Below are positions 37,330-50,522 of a DNA stretch of 64,000 bases, one piece after another. Source of the DNA: Embiotoca jacksoni (taxonomy: Eukaryota > Chordata > Actinopteri > Embiotocidae); the NCBI GenBank assembly GCA_022577435.1, contig JAKOON010000012.1:18452585-18516584 (forward strand), read 5' to 3'. The position numbers and the translations under genes were made by a program. The first letter of the stretch is position 1. The number at the start of each line of letters is the position of its first letter. Below the pieces are notes generated by a model. The model saw only the letters and a program-made list of their open reading frames with translations. It was not told where the DNA came from and did no database searches.

Positions 37330-37735
37330 CTCTGGATTTTACTCAGAATGGTGCGAAAAAGAAAACCAATTTTAACCAATCAGCATGCGCCGAAACCGCT
37401 GCAACTACCTAAGGGTTTTTTCCTGAGTACAGCATATTTCAAAAATAATAATGAGGTGCTGACCGTTTATTCTGCTTTGGACGCTGAACCTTCAGCGATT
37501 TTTTTTTTTCTCCCAGTAACGAGAGTTAAAAAAAAAATCAAAGCACTGCGCTCGTCACTGTCACCTGCCGTCCAATCACAGTGAAATAGGGGTGGGACAA
37601 ATGCAGTTAACCACCGACACTGCTCGGTCCGCCCTTCGGAGTGGCTGTGCAAACGCTAATACGAGCCGAGTTACCAAACTGTCGCCACAGAGAAGAAAAC
37701 TGAAGCTGTGAACGCAGCCAGGCCACTGGTTTTCT
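37330..37735 (-). repeat. Dispersed repeat family B, copy 3 (inverted)
   Basis: The reverse complement follows the 20.4-20.7 kb copy block by block: the CTCGGCTCGTATTAGCG region, GTCGGTGGTTAACTGC (as in 62540), TCAGCGTCCAAAGCAGAATA, ATGCTGTACTCAGGAAAA and GGCGCATGCTGATTGGTT. Plus-strand frames through it are not genes. Confidence 0.72.
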
Positions 37736-40154
37736 ACATACAAATGGAAATTTTGGCCTAATGGTGGCATTAGACGAAAGGTCAGGAGGATCTCTGGGGA
37801 TCACAATATTTTATATACAGTTTTGAATAGCCAAAGTGTCAGACAGACTGATGGATAAACAGTGTGGATAAATAGAACCTTCATTTCGCTCCACTGCCAG
37901 ACAGGCAAAAAAATATATTATAACAATAACATTTTAATGGTTTCCTTAGAAATATTTCTATTTTGTGGACTCTCCACGGGGCTCCTCCAGTACAGGAACT
38001 CTGCAGCTCTGACCACCCTGCACACGCAGACCACAAGACCACTAATATAATAACCATTCAGATGGCTCTGCTCTCTTTCAGTTTATATGATCTACCATAA
38101 ACAACAAGAGCAAACGTGATGGCAAATACATATACACCAAACCAAAGTATGATAGCCCCACAATTCAGCTCAGCTGTAATTTAAAACTTAGCACACACAC
38201 AAGAGCTCAAGAGTTTCCATCAGATACGAAGTAAAAACTGCACTTTACAAAGCAAGGCTCAACATGAAACCACAGCAGTGATGACGAGCACTGTTTATGC
38301 TTGTCTGTGTCATGAAATGCTTAAATCTGTACTTCTGTGAGTAAAAGCAGATGTTATGGATTAACTCCCCAAAATACACAAGCTGAGGGCTACATGGGAT
38401 CAGAACAGTTTCACAGAAATCGATTCGTGCTTGGATATCACCTTCATGTCAGTATTTCTGTCAACGATAAACATTCCTGAATTCACTTAGAAATCATTAT
38501 ACTTACTTTGACGAATTTACATTTTTATGTGGAAAGCAATCCAGTCTTTGCTTGTGTACAGCCACACTTACTGTGTGGCTAACAGCAATTTATGGAGCAT
38601 CACCTACACCCATAATGATGCCTCCACTTTACATGTATGACAGGGAGTTAATATTAAAAATCTAAACTAAAGTAATTATGACAGTTGCATATAATAATGA
38701 TATGAGTGAGAAATGTGGGCAGTATTATTATTTCAAGACTGTTTCAGTGTTGGTGTTCTGGAGCCCGAGGTGTTTTGAACCCAGCCCCTGATGGCCTTCA
38801 GTGGTCTTGCTGAAGACTATTGCTGTGAGCAATTAGGTGGGTAAGTACAATGATGTGGAAGTCAAGTGTTTTCTTCTAAATGTAGTTGCAGTGGTAGAGT
38901 TTTGGCGCATACTGGTTGGTTAAAGCTGCTCCAATTTTTTTCAGATTAACCAGAGCCATCCGCTCAGTAGGATGCAACGACTGCGAACGATTCCCTATAT
39001 AGTGTACACAGACCTTTGTATTCACACAGTAAATTTGGGTCTGAGCACAAAAGGCTAACAAAAAGTAGCCCAAAATAGAACCACTCAAAACTATTTTACA
39101 GCTCAAATATGGAAAGTATTCCAAAATCTGGTGCCAATTCCTGTCCAATTAATCCAGTGTACAATATTCCATGAATATTATTTTTTTGTTCTAAAGGTCT
39201 CAATTCAATGTTTTTCTGAACACAATACACTTCATTAAGATACAGATCCACATACATATTTTATGATAAAACTGCAAATAAAAAAAAAAATAGTGAAGCA
39301 GGCCATGCTATCAGGCAAGCTCTAAATAATTTGTTTCGCTTTCATTGAGAAGCATATTTATTGACATGAATTTACATTTGCTCTCTGTTTTGGCTTGCCG
39401 TGATGATGTCTATTACATTACAGAGTTTAAAACCCCATCCAGAGTGATGTGTTACATTATCTGGGATCACAGGGAATATTTTATCCCCCACCTCCTCTTA
39501 TATTGTTAATTCCATCCATATCGGGCTTAAGAAATGTCGTAAAGACTTTACCAAACACCTGTTAATGAAGAGTAAAAAGTGTGAGGGTAAACATAAAGCA
39601 GGTCTTCCATTTCAGCAATCAAGTTCTTAGACTTTGTAGACCTGCTCTCTCTCTCTGTTCAGTGAGCTTCTAGCTTTCTCAGGCAAAAAGACGAGGAGCT
39701 ATAGGGCTCAGTTCACCTTGACAGCATCGCCCCAGAGAGAGGATCTGGGTTCAGAGAGCTGAGGAGGCGAGAACTGCAAAGGTGTGGAAAACAGAGGGCC
39801 AATGAGGTGAAAGAGCTGGAGAGGAGGGGTGAAATAAAGAGGTGGAGTGAAGCTTTGGCTCGCGCTTGACAGCTGGCAAACTGAAGAGAAACACAATACA
39901 CCAATGGGAAGACCACAGAGGGGGAGAGACGTGAGAATGGTGTAAAATACACTTTAATTTGTTTGAGGGGTTGTGTTTGTTTGAAAAATCGTGTGCAAGT
40001 GCAAAGAAGTGCATGAAGCAAGATTATAGCTGGATAACAGGATACACAGATACTTGTCATGAAATTTACATGGCCACGCAGAGTGCTGCATGCCCTGACA
40101 CACCTTTGAAGTCTGAGCTTTTTCCCCACCACTGGAAAGTCTCCCAGTCTTTTT
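37736..40154. other. Intergenic stretch, mostly without recognisable content
   Basis: Besides the partial family B copy at 38880-39070, no exon or repeat recognised. Overlapping minus-strand frames at 39708-40132 have no recognisable similarity. Confidence 0.45.
38880..39070 (+). repeat. Dispersed repeat family B, partial copy
   Basis: Shares TTGGCGCATACTGGTTGGTT, the CAGTAGGATGCAACGACTGC region, GAACGATTCCCTATA and AAATTTGGGTCTGAGCACAA with the other copies (compare 20695-20825 and 832-865). Confidence 0.55.
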
Positions 40155-40193
40155 CACACACACACACACACACGCACGCACGCACGCACGCAC

Positions 40194-40252
<59 letters not shown>
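40155..40252 (+). repeat. Compound (CA)n-(CGCA)n-(CA)n microsatellite
   Basis: A CA tract interrupted by about nine CGCA units, then CA again. It opens false frames on both strands. Confidence 0.97.
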
Positions 40253-40253
<1 letters not shown>

Positions 40254-41385
40254 TATCTCATCTGCAGAACACAGTAACAGTCATCCCACTGTCTCCCTGC
40301 GCAGGCCTGAACCAGCGATGAGTGTTGCTCTGCACGTGAGACGTCAAACACATTAATCCTGCAGCAGCTCGCTCTGCTGTGCATGGCTAATCATTGCAGT
40401 TTATTCTCCATCTACAGAACTTCAAGCTGCAGCAGTCATTAAAGAACTCCTGCTTCGTGACCTCAGTAGAGTTGAATTAGTTTGAGATCAAGACATGACG
40501 GCTATTTAAATTCCACTGGTAAGGAGAGTATTTCTGCATTTAGAAACCGAACACTCTTACTTTGGATTTCAGGGGGAAATGTTTTCCTCCATTTAACAGA
40601 AGACTGCAGTTTTTGTGCCGGTTTGTCTGCCTCACAGAATCACTCGCAGCAGTGGGTGTTGGATTAACGGCCACCGTGTGTCCACATGAGAGCACTTGAG
40701 ATTCAATTCAGACCACGTAGCAACGACCATGGCTCAAGGCTGACGTCAGTGTGAAAGTACCTTGAAGTGCAATGCCACCCATGGCTGCTGGCTGCTGGTT
40801 AAAAAAAAAAAAAAAAACTGGCGCCAATGATTCCCATTCAAAAACGCATCACATTCTGTCTGGAAATACAAAAAAACAACCTTTTTTTCACCAGGTCAGT
40901 ATGGTCTCAGTCGCTAATTTCAGCATCTCTAATACATATGCTGGTGGTCAATTTGGAAATTATTGCTCATTTAATAAGATCTGAAGGCTTATAGGCATTG
41001 CTGTGGCTCAGGTGGGTTAACCCCTCGGGGCCTGCTGTGCCAACCCACTATCACGGCAAGGCGTGAAGTAGACACGCCGGTCCACTACAGCAAAGTGTAA
41101 AATAGACACACTCTGGCTTGTCTTGGCGTGACAGTTACATGTTTTGAAAGCGGGAAACCTGCACGCACGTGAATGTAATGTGAAGCGGGATCATGTGAAC
41201 AATGTCCTGCAACTGAGGAAATGAAGGACATTTTTGGGGTGGCTTGGTGGCATTAATCACAGACTGACATGTGGAACAAAAGGGTTTGAATCCAAGAGGT
41301 GACACTGCTTTTGTTGTGTTGTTTTTTTGTTTAGCTATTTCACATTTTGCTGCAGTGGACCGACGTGTCCGTTTGACATTTTGCC
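40253..41385. other. Intergenic stretch without clear content
   Basis: TTGCTGTGGCTCAGGTGGGT near 41000 resembles a SINE A box, but the SINE body does not follow directly. A run at 40801-40817. Confidence 0.4.
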
Positions 41386-41585
41386 GTGGTACCAGGTTGG
41401 CTGTACGCATGCCAGAAGTGTCCTTGAGCAAGACACTGACTCAAGTTGCTCCTGAATGCAGGCGAGCATCTCAAACAGCAGGTCCATCACCACTGATGTC
41501 GGAAATTGTATGTGAATGGGCACAAATTGTTAAGTGTTTTCCTAACTGCAAAGGTAAAATGTTGTTATATAAGTGGAGCCCATTA
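41386..41585 (+). mobile_element. tRNA-derived SINE fragment
   Basis: Body of the same family as 2936-3075: CAGAAGTGTCCTTGAGCAAG, ACACTGACTCAAGTTGCTCC, GTATGTGAATGGGCA, TTGTTAAGTG and a GTTATATAAGTG end. The head is missing, or displaced to about 41000. Confidence 0.6.
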
Positions 41586-42339
41586 ACAATTTAGTTTTGA
41601 CTTTGATGTCTGCCAGCCTATGATTTACTGGCTCCTTAACTCACCTCATCTACGGCTTCTGTTTAAAGAATAAACAGATTTTTTTTCTTCTCTGCTTCTT
41701 TCAGGTCTCTTTCAGGTTTGTGGCTATGGAGTTAATACCAATCCCTGGTTTTAATAGACAACTCAGGACTAAAACAAATTAAACCCTTTTATACACACCA
41801 GCAGAAGGGATATACGTATATGGACACATTCCACAAATGTGCACTTGGAAACATAATGGTGAACTCCACAAGAAGAAGAGTTTTTATTTTTATACTTTAT
41901 GTGATTGTTATTGTTAAAATTAATAAAGCCAACAATGTGGAATGCACATAATGAAATACACATGTAGCCAAAAATGAGCATCCAGTTTACCTTTCTGGCA
42001 TATGCAGTGTGTGTGCTCGCTGGGCTGCGCCCGGACCAGAGCAGATGATGAAAGTTATGCAAGGTGGAGCTTTGAAAACACGTCAAACCATGAAGTGGCC
42101 TTTCCGCTAACAAGAGCCACACAGGTCATGCTTTATTATCATTCGATAAAAGTGAAAACTGGTCAATTAGAATAATGTAGCTAAAGTAGCCATCGAGCCC
42201 ATTTTTGTACCAGTTAGTGTTTCCAGTAAGTTTGTTGCCTCAGTTCAAGTTTGGGGGAACGTTTCCAGGGTGTGAAAGGTGACACCCTACACTCTGTGTT
42301 CGGAAGGTTCTGGCTCCAATAGGAAACAATGGTTTGGCC
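41586..42339. other. Intergenic stretch without recognisable content
   Basis: No exon or repeat recognised. Confidence 0.45.
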
Positions 42340-43085
42340 GGCAGAGGTAGGTAGGTAGGTAGGTAGGTAGGTAGGTATTTACTTTATTAATCCCCGAGGG
42401 GAAATTTTTTCGCTACAGCAGCATACAGAAGCAATAAGATAATAATAGAAATAATAGAATAAAATAATAGAATAGAATAGAATAATAGAAAAGCAATAAA
42501 ATAGCAGTAAATAGCAGTAAAAAAATATAAATATAAAATATAAAATGCACAGTGTATACAGTACATTATATATCTATATATATTATATACAAACAAACCA
42601 AGAAACACAGTCAACAGTGTTATTGTACTGTGATGGATTTTGCCAGAGGTGAGTTATTGTACAGTCTTATTGCAGTGGGCAGGAATGATCTCCTGTATCT
42701 GTCCTTGTGACAACGGAGCTGGAGGAATCTTTTAGAGAAAGTGCTCCGCTGTCCCTGCAGCAGGTGGTGGAGAGGGTGGACAGGATTATCCAATATGGAC
42801 AATAGTTTGTTCAGCGTCCTCCTCTCCACCACCTTTTCCAGGCTGTCCAGTTTGTAGCCGATGATGGAGCCGGCCTTCTTAACCAGTTTGTTAAGTCTGT
42901 TGGTGTCGCCGGCTCCAATGCTGCTCCCCCAGCAGACCACAGAGAAGTACAGTTCACTGGCCACAACAGACTGGTAGAACATCTCCAACATCTCGCTGCA
43001 CACATTGAAGGATCGAAGTTTCCTCAAGAAAAAGAGTCGACTCATCACCTTCTTGTAGACAGCCGACTCTTTTTGGAGAAAGGGA
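42340..43085 (-). mobile_element. Rex1/CR1-like LINE, 5'-truncated copy with an open ORF2 C-terminus
   Basis: An uninterrupted minus-strand frame (43085 to 42620, about 155 codons plus stop) carries MSRLFFLRKLRSFNVC, FSVVCWGSSIGAGDTNRLNK, VKKAGSIIGYKLDSLEKV, RRTLNKLLSILDNPVHPLH and DRYRRSFLPTAIRLYNNS. This is the end of a fish LINE ORF2 protein, past the reverse transcriptase catalytic blocks. Then come an AT-rich 3' UTR, the hairpin and TTAATAAAGTAAA segment, and a GGTA/TACC repeat tail at 42341-42377. The lack of stops suggests a younger insertion than the other LINE pieces here. The truncated part includes the endonuclease and catalytic RT. Confidence 0.88.
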
Positions 43086-46000
43086 CACTCGTGAATTCCC
43101 CATGGGCCCAAAATAATGGAAGCATATGAAACATTCAGGGACGTTTTGGAGGCTTTTATTCAAAATTGATGGGGAGCCATCTTGTACTCCTGAATCAATT
43201 TCTCCTTATATCATCCATAACTGGCTCCATTCCAAACCAATGGCCACTGTTCACCATGCCATCGTTATCTACAGTCTATGTTTCAGACCTAGTGGGGTAC
43301 TATAATTTATTGCACAGCATAAAGACTATTTTAAACTCTTCCTTCTGGTGATATAAATACTTGACAGATGAAGCCTCACATCCTCTTGTTCTGTTATTGT
43401 GGTTGCTTCTGCTTTACTGCTTTTTTCTGAACCATTACGACTGTGCAACCCCAACCATCACTCAACCCATTTGTCAGTCGGAGCTAAACCATTGTTCACG
43501 CTTTAATAGAGCTGCAGACTTGCTTGTGGACACCCTTTCATGGAAACTACAATATGTGTTCCACACATCCCATGTGTGCTCACAAACAAGATGGCAGTCT
43601 TAGAAAAGCAAGAAGAGATCCTTCGTTTGTTGCAATAGGCTTAACAACATGAAAAATAGTTGCACTTGGAAACATGATGGTGACCTCAAAATAGACCTCA
43701 GTCAGAGCTCACATTGTGCATGTGATGGCTGGAGAAGCACAAGTGAAACTGATTGCTTTAAAATCCACTGCATTCCATTACGGCAAGTTGGTTTCACCTC
43801 ACCGGCATGCATGGCCCACCGAGAGGCTTGATGAAACGGAAACGTTTTTCCATTTAAGCTTTTCCTGCTATGACAAGTCAAAGTGTCTGCTGTGAAAACT
43901 GTGATGTTGCCTGTTTTATGAGAAGAGGGTCGGGGTAACCTGTTCTTATAATGTTATGTTGGAATGAGGGCAATTTAAATAATGTGACAAAAAATTGGAC
44001 GTGTCTTTGACAGATTAAGAAACATATGAAAGATGATATCAGTTAATAATATTGTGGAGTATTTCTAAAATTGCTGTAGCGTTCAGCTTATGTTTTGCTG
44101 AATAACCGGCCTCATTATTATAGTGTACAATAATAATTGAACACTATAACAGTTATCCGTAGTGCTATCACATAGAAAGTAATACTGTATCACATCGTTG
44201 TGAGGCCGCCGTCTCTTATTTGAGCCTGCAGAAAAATCAAAGACTGGAGGAGTTGTGGAGGCTCACCTTGGGATTTGGACTGCACCAGCCTGTGCATAGC
44301 TCACTGAAGCTCATGTCATTCTAATAGCTGGTATACATTTAACAACTTTTGCACAGCTGCAGCATCAGAGTTGGAGCCAGCACATCTAACACAGTGTTGA
44401 AATTACATGCCCGTCACTCTCTGAGGTATTGCGATGTGTTTGAAGTTGAGCAGCTCCAAATTGTAATTCTGTTCTACCGGAGAAAATCCTTGTCCCTGAC
44501 ACATCTTTAACAGTCTCTTCAACTATTTTTCCCTCTTTATAATTCACAGCAGGATAAGTGTGCCATGTTCCTGCATCTCTTCCTCTCACCAATAAAATAC
44601 GTCCTGTAATTTATCAGCTTTCTCCACATAAACCCACCTCTTCACCTCTCTGAGCACCACCGCTGAGAGTCATTACTCAAGACATGCACTGCAACACTCC
44701 ATCCCACCCCAAAACCCCCATCTCACTCCCCTCACCTCCAACCACCTCCACTTTTAGCCCTGGGGCTGGATATCTATAATTCATCTTTTATCTGGCACTC
44801 ACAGTCCTACTCGCAGTTCCACACAGCCGCAACTCACTTCACAGGGCGAAGCCGCCTGCTGCCGCTCGCTTTAATACAAATCTCACAGGGCACCTAGATA
44901 TTGATTGTAATCCAAGGTAAACAGCCTGGTTTGCATAATCATGGCTCTGGTTTTAGGGGAATATGGTGTGCCAAACTAGCACCAGCACCGCTGCTTTACA
45001 GGGTCTTAATATCAAAAGGGGGTCCTGACCTCGCATCATATCAAAGGAGAAACTGAAAACGTGCGTGCTTGTGTGTGTGGAAGTTAAAGCTGGAACAAGT
45101 AAAAGCAACAAAGCTTGACCTCCCTCTGTGCTGCAGTTTATGACTTTTTCCAGCTCAGTTCAGTGTCCTGAATGCAAGCCAAACATACATTTTTATACAT
45201 GAGGTCCTGCTGGGTATCCGTGCAGTTCAAGTTATTTATTCTTCATCGTGCTGCAGGAGGAGGAAGGGAAAGAAGCACCAAATGTGAAGAGAAACTCTGG
45301 AAGAGACTTTATCCAACTGTGATCCTCTAATATGGTTCGTTACTGGCAATAACATTAAAAAGTGTGACGTTTCTCAAAAAAAAAGAAAAGAAAACTCAAC
45401 AGACTCTCGATCCGTACACGAGGCAAACCTGTCCACCCTCCATCCTGTCTGCAATGGCTCTCACAGTTATTTAATTCACGACTGCCACTAGCACTGATTA
45501 GAAAGTCAGAACGTATGCTGATGATACGCTACTTGTAAAATTACAAGAATTACAAGCTCTCATGAAGCTTTATAAATACTTTTGTTCCATGTTATTTATC
45601 TGATTTCAAACATATTTAGGTCTCCAAACTTTAGGTACAAACTGAAGTCAAGCAGTCTTTATAATTGTTTCCTTTTCATCCTGGTAATGCGACCTGTTAT
45701 TTAAATGTTACTTGTGTATGTAATTTCTCTCCCCCTCCCCAGGAAAGACTACAGCCACAATATCCTCTTGTTTTTTTTTTTTTATCAAACTTGCTAGTCC
45801 TTGTCTGCAGCCACTTCATTGTATTTTGAGGTGATTTTTTTCCCACAAGATCTTTTCCTCTATATTTTCCAAACTCATCATCATACTCAGCTTTTATTTG
45901 AAAATGGAGGAACATGAACATGAACATATGGGCCTAATGGTGAACATTTACAGTACGATGATCGAAAGACATTAAAGCTGTCAGGAAAGCTACACCCCAT

Positions 46001-46832
46001 AAACTGTTGGGAATGCTGTCCTCTTTCAAACCCTGTTTTCACCTATATCTGTTTCCATTTTGTCAAACTGGTGTCATTAAAAGTATACTGATTAGCTGTT
46101 AGGGGTTCCAGTTTGTAAAGTAAAGATAGATAGACAACCGTCACTGGATTTTAAGTTTTCATCTGTATCAGTGTTTTAGAAAAAGAGTTGCGTTAAAGAG
46201 TAGCTGTTAGTGGTGAAGCCGAGCAGGAGTTGGTCAAGACCAAAAATTCAGTTCAAAGAAAGCACATTTTGAACATCAATTCATGAGGTGAATAAATCTG
46301 TTACATCGTAGTATTGATTCAGTTTGTATGGGGGCTATGATGGCATCCACTGGGAGATTAAAAAAAAAAAAAAAAAAAATAGACAAAGATTTCATACCGT
46401 ATAGCGTAATTTGAAGTAATATTACTGCGACTAAAACATTAGAAAACATGATTTATTCCAAATATAGAGCAAGCTTGCAAGATTAAGTTTATTGGCTGTT
46501 ATTCATGTTTAAACTTCTCAGTTCACTGGTGATAATATGTGTTGGATCCAACTGAACAGAACAGGTGTGGAAGAACCCAAATGGAAATAAACCGGAGTTT
46601 TATCCAGTGTCCTGTACAGAAGCAACCCATGTTAGTCCAAAGAGCATCAAAGGGGATTTTCATGTCACATGCCACTGCTACTATCATGATAAAATGTTGC
46701 ATCCCGGAATCATTCCCACTTGTGAAAGATTCTGTGCACATGTTTTCTACCTTGTTGTAATTAACAGCGAAGTTTAGGAGCTGCTGGCAGAGCTTTCAGC
46801 TGACTGGGCTAAAAGGGACATTAGTCAAGTCA
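43086..46832. other. Intergenic stretch without recognisable content
   Basis: No exon, RNA gene or known repeat recognised. A/T runs at 45378-45392 and 45771-45783, and an A20 run at 46360-46379. Confidence 0.45.
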
Positions 46833-47475
46833 AATTCAAGTCAAATTTATTTATATCGCACATTTAAAACCCAAAAAGGTTGAGCAAAGTGCTGCACATT
46901 AACAGACAGAGTCAAACAGTCAAATAGACTTGATCAAAAAACAACAAGTAAAATCAAGCAAGATTAAGCGAACACGAAGAACGCAGAAGTGTAAGAGCAG
47001 TAAATCAAAACTTAAGTTGGTTAAAGTGGAGCCACAGAACATAAATAGGTTTTTAAATGGCTTTTGAACACTGGGAGAGAGGTTGACGACCTGATATGCT
47101 TGCTGTTCGTCAAGAGACCTGAGTGAGCGAGGTGGGATATATGGCTGCAGCAGGTCAGACAGACAGGCAGGCGCTGCTCCATTTAAACACTTGAAAAACA
47201 AATATTCATATTTTAAAATCAATCCTATACTGGACAGGTAGCCAATGAAGAGATTTGTACCAGTCAGAGGCCAAGCTGCAGCATTCTGTGTAAAAGAGTC
47301 TGGCCTAATTCAACCTATAGAGAATTTCAATAGTCCAAACTAGAAGAGATAAAAGCATGAATGACTTTCTCCAGGTCTTTTGAGGAGAGAGGGGACTTGA
47401 CCTCAGCTAAAGCTCATAGCTAAGAGAAGCTGGCTTTAACAATGGATTTAATCTGGAGTTCGAAATTTACAAGAG
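46833..47475 (-). mobile_element. L2-like LINE, ORF2 C-terminal part and 3' UTR
   Basis: Minus strand, with frame changes: FELQIKSIVKASFS, then SSKDLEKVIHAFISSSLDY, SLHWLPVQYRIDFKI and LNGAAPACLSDLLQPYIPPR. All four are in the order of L2-like proteins (DLEKVIHAFISSRLDYCN, SLHWLPV.YRI.FKI, LNGLAP.YLSDLL.PY). The 3' UTR carries GTGCAGCACTTTGCTCAACC and ends with AAATAAATTTGAC near 46833. Confidence 0.88.
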
Positions 47476-50221
47476 GAATCAAAAATCATCACCCACCACC
47501 AGTTTGGCGTCACCCTGCAAGCAAATGGAAAAATAACCCTTCAATGAGAAACCATTGCAGGTTTAGAATTCAAAATCACACGATAGATTTAACTAATCTT
47601 ACACAACACTCGGAAACATCATGGCTCCTTCGATGGTGTATAACCTGATGGGTTATGTACAAATGTAAAATATTCTCATTCCATTGTCCGACTGGTGGGG
47701 ATTAGTGTAAATGGAGATTGTTGCGGTCTCATGGCAGAAGAAAGCTGCGAAGCTGTCTTTGCTTCAGCTGCCCAGAAGCCGTGACCTTGGGTGGGCTAAA
47801 TTGGTTTCCGCTGGCCTGCTTTGTAGCAGAGAGAGAGTCTCTCTGTACTCCTGCCAGATCAGTTTGGCACCCTAACCCCTTCACTGACTCTGTTTTCGTC
47901 CTTCTGCTGCACTGCGAAGGTCAGATGGATTAGCACATACCTTTCAACTCCACAAGGGTACGAGTCACGGCCTCGCTGCTATTTCCAGTGCTGTGCATTG
48001 CTGCCATTGTTATAAGGACACCTTTGAGCACACACTGTGACAGGCTCACACAGGAAATATCTCAACAATCTAAACTAAACATTCTTCTGTGTGAATGATG
48101 TGATTATGTTAATCCAGTTAACAGTTTTTTAAATGAGACATTTAATTCTACTGAAATGAAAAAAGGGTTACAGCAAAAGTTTAATAAAAAAAAACAAAAA
48201 AACAGGCCGAGTCAGAGTGGAGTATTGTTGAATTAAGTATTGAACGTCGGAGGTCAGAGTTGAGGGTCTCTGAATCCTCCCATACACCTGTCACACCTCT
48301 CAACTTTATCACTATAGTGAAACTAAATTTGTTTGTGGTTAGAAATCAATATACAAAGTATGTTCTTGGTGTTTGTTTTTGGCTGATTGGTGCAATCTGT
48401 GTGGGCTTCAACTTCAGTTCCTACAGTTTAACAGGTAGGAAAGCCGTAGCAACATTTGTGTGTCAGGGAACGTTAAATTAGACATTCAGCTTACTTTCTA
48501 GTTTGTGAAGATGTGTTGTTGTTGTGATTATCTCTGTCTGGAGCTGGTGTGACAACCTAGCAAACATTAGTTACATAACATCAATGGTCTCCAACTCGTA
48601 GCTGAGTAGATCGTGGAAGGTACGAACAAAATGCAGTGCTTCACATACATAAACCTACTTGGGCAATCCGCCCAGCTATATTTAGTCATTTCTTTCAGCA
48701 GTTTTTCTTTATTCATTTTGTAACCTTTTCGAGAATGACGCTATCAACGTGATCGATGAACGAGTGGATAATCTCCCCTCGCTCCCTTCACCCGTGTCTG
48801 CTCCGTGGAGCTCCGCCGACAGTGTGACACACAGAGATCAGAGGACAGAAACACTGCAGAGACTCTCACTGAGCTAGAAACAAACAGCTGCTCAGAAATT
48901 AGGCAAATAACATAAATACAATATTTTTGGCTGGAACGCAACAGAAAGCGCGAGAGATCAAAGTTACACCACAATTTGGCTGAAGACAGTGACTTTTCAA
49001 ATTAAAAGCCCTCCCGTTTCACACAGGGGCCGGCCAGGTTTTGACTTAGATATGTGTTTCTTTCAGGAGGGGCGGGGGGCCCGAATCAAAGCGGAAACAC
49101 CTGTTTAAATCTTACATTAGAAAGATTTATTTGACACTTCTCAAACCAGTTTATAATAACAACATCACACACAATACCTGCTGCTTTGTCCTCATGGTTT
49201 ATATTCCCTACTACTGAAAAGTCTATGAAACTTTGAGCGAACTAATGGACTATACTGTCGGCAGAGCTGCTTCATTTCAACCTTACATGAGCTCACTGTG
49301 ACTGAAGTTGAATAACACTAATGAGACCCGAGAGGCGCTAACTGGTAAATAAATCATGTGTTCAGGTGTGAAGCACAGAATTTTTATGTCCAAGTGGCTG
49401 TGTAATTATGTTTTTTTTTAACTGAGGCATAAGCTTAAACTGCCTTTAACAATAAACCACGAGACGTGAAACATCTTTGGGTCCAAGCACTCTACTTACG
49501 ACTTACAGTTTATTGTTATAACTCTCAAAAGAAAGATGTGATTAGCAAAGAACAGCAACAGCAACAACCTATACAACAAAACAAACTATCTGAAACACAA
49601 ATACTGTTTATTCGCTTCGTAAAAAATGTCAAATCTATGTACACACTCACATAGATGTGATTCAGTTTAAGCTGCTGATAAGCAAAGGAATAAAAAACAT
49701 GTTTTATTACGAAAGCAATAGCAGTCATGCCAGAACTCACAGGGAAAGAATCATAGAAAGGGGAAAACCCATCTGAACTCTTTGTTGACATAAAAATTAG
49801 ACAAAAGGAAAAACAATGTAATATAATAAACTACATTTCCTCTCGTACACTGACAACAATAAGTAGTTTGGGTCTTAGCCTCCTCTTAAACATTTAAAAA
49901 TGCTGGAAAATATCTGGAATGGAGATGTATCAGTGAAGATTTAATGACAAAGAAAGTCAAGACCAGGTTTTCACAAAGAGCTGTTCCAGTGAAGTCCACT
50001 AAAGGCTGTTTTTACCAGCTCAGATTACATACAAAAGGAAGTTTTGCTTTTATTTAAATGCATTTCTCTTGAAAGATTGGAATATGGTCATAATGGTCGA
50101 TAGTTTCTAACACCAATGAAAGTGAGAATTAGTGAAATTCTGTTTCAAGGTATTTAGTGCATTTCTGTATTAAAAGATACTGCAAAGTCTTTGAAACTTG
50201 CAGTGTGCTGACCTCATATTA
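47476..50221. other. Intergenic stretch without clear content
   Basis: 48582-48990 begins with a GGTCTCCAAC motif reminiscent of some hAT elements, but no matching opposite end was found. Nothing else recognised. Confidence 0.4.
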
Positions 50222-50522
50222 GCTAGTAACCATGTGGCAACCAACGGTGACATCACCCGTTGGTTTGTGAACAGCTGTTATGAAACCTCTTACTAGTTCG
50301 GAGCGGTTTGGAGCAGGAAGTGACCATATTTGGAAGAGCTGGGGAGGAATTAGCGGTGGTTCTGACTGATCTGATTGGAAACCTGACGATACTACGTCCC
50401 GCCCACTGATAGCTGTAACCTCACTGCACCACAGGCCTGTCAATCAAACAGGCACGCCCCCAAAAATACGTCTTTTTGAAGCTTATTTTATAATTAATGA
50501 CAGATTATTTTCAGATGGACCT
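50222..50522 (+). repeat. Dispersed repeat family A, copy 2
   Basis: Aligns with 2245-2556 nearly end to end with about 40 bp missing. The two are very similar from 50300 to 50520. Confidence 0.8.

Noticed and set aside
41000..41050. Functional tRNA gene suggested by TGTGGCTCAGGTGGGT
   Set aside because: Only an A-box-like stretch; no B box at tRNA spacing and no cloverleaf could be drawn.
48582..48990. hAT-type transposon starting with GGTCTCCAAC
   Set aside because: No matching inverted end, no 8-bp duplication and no transposase motif were found.
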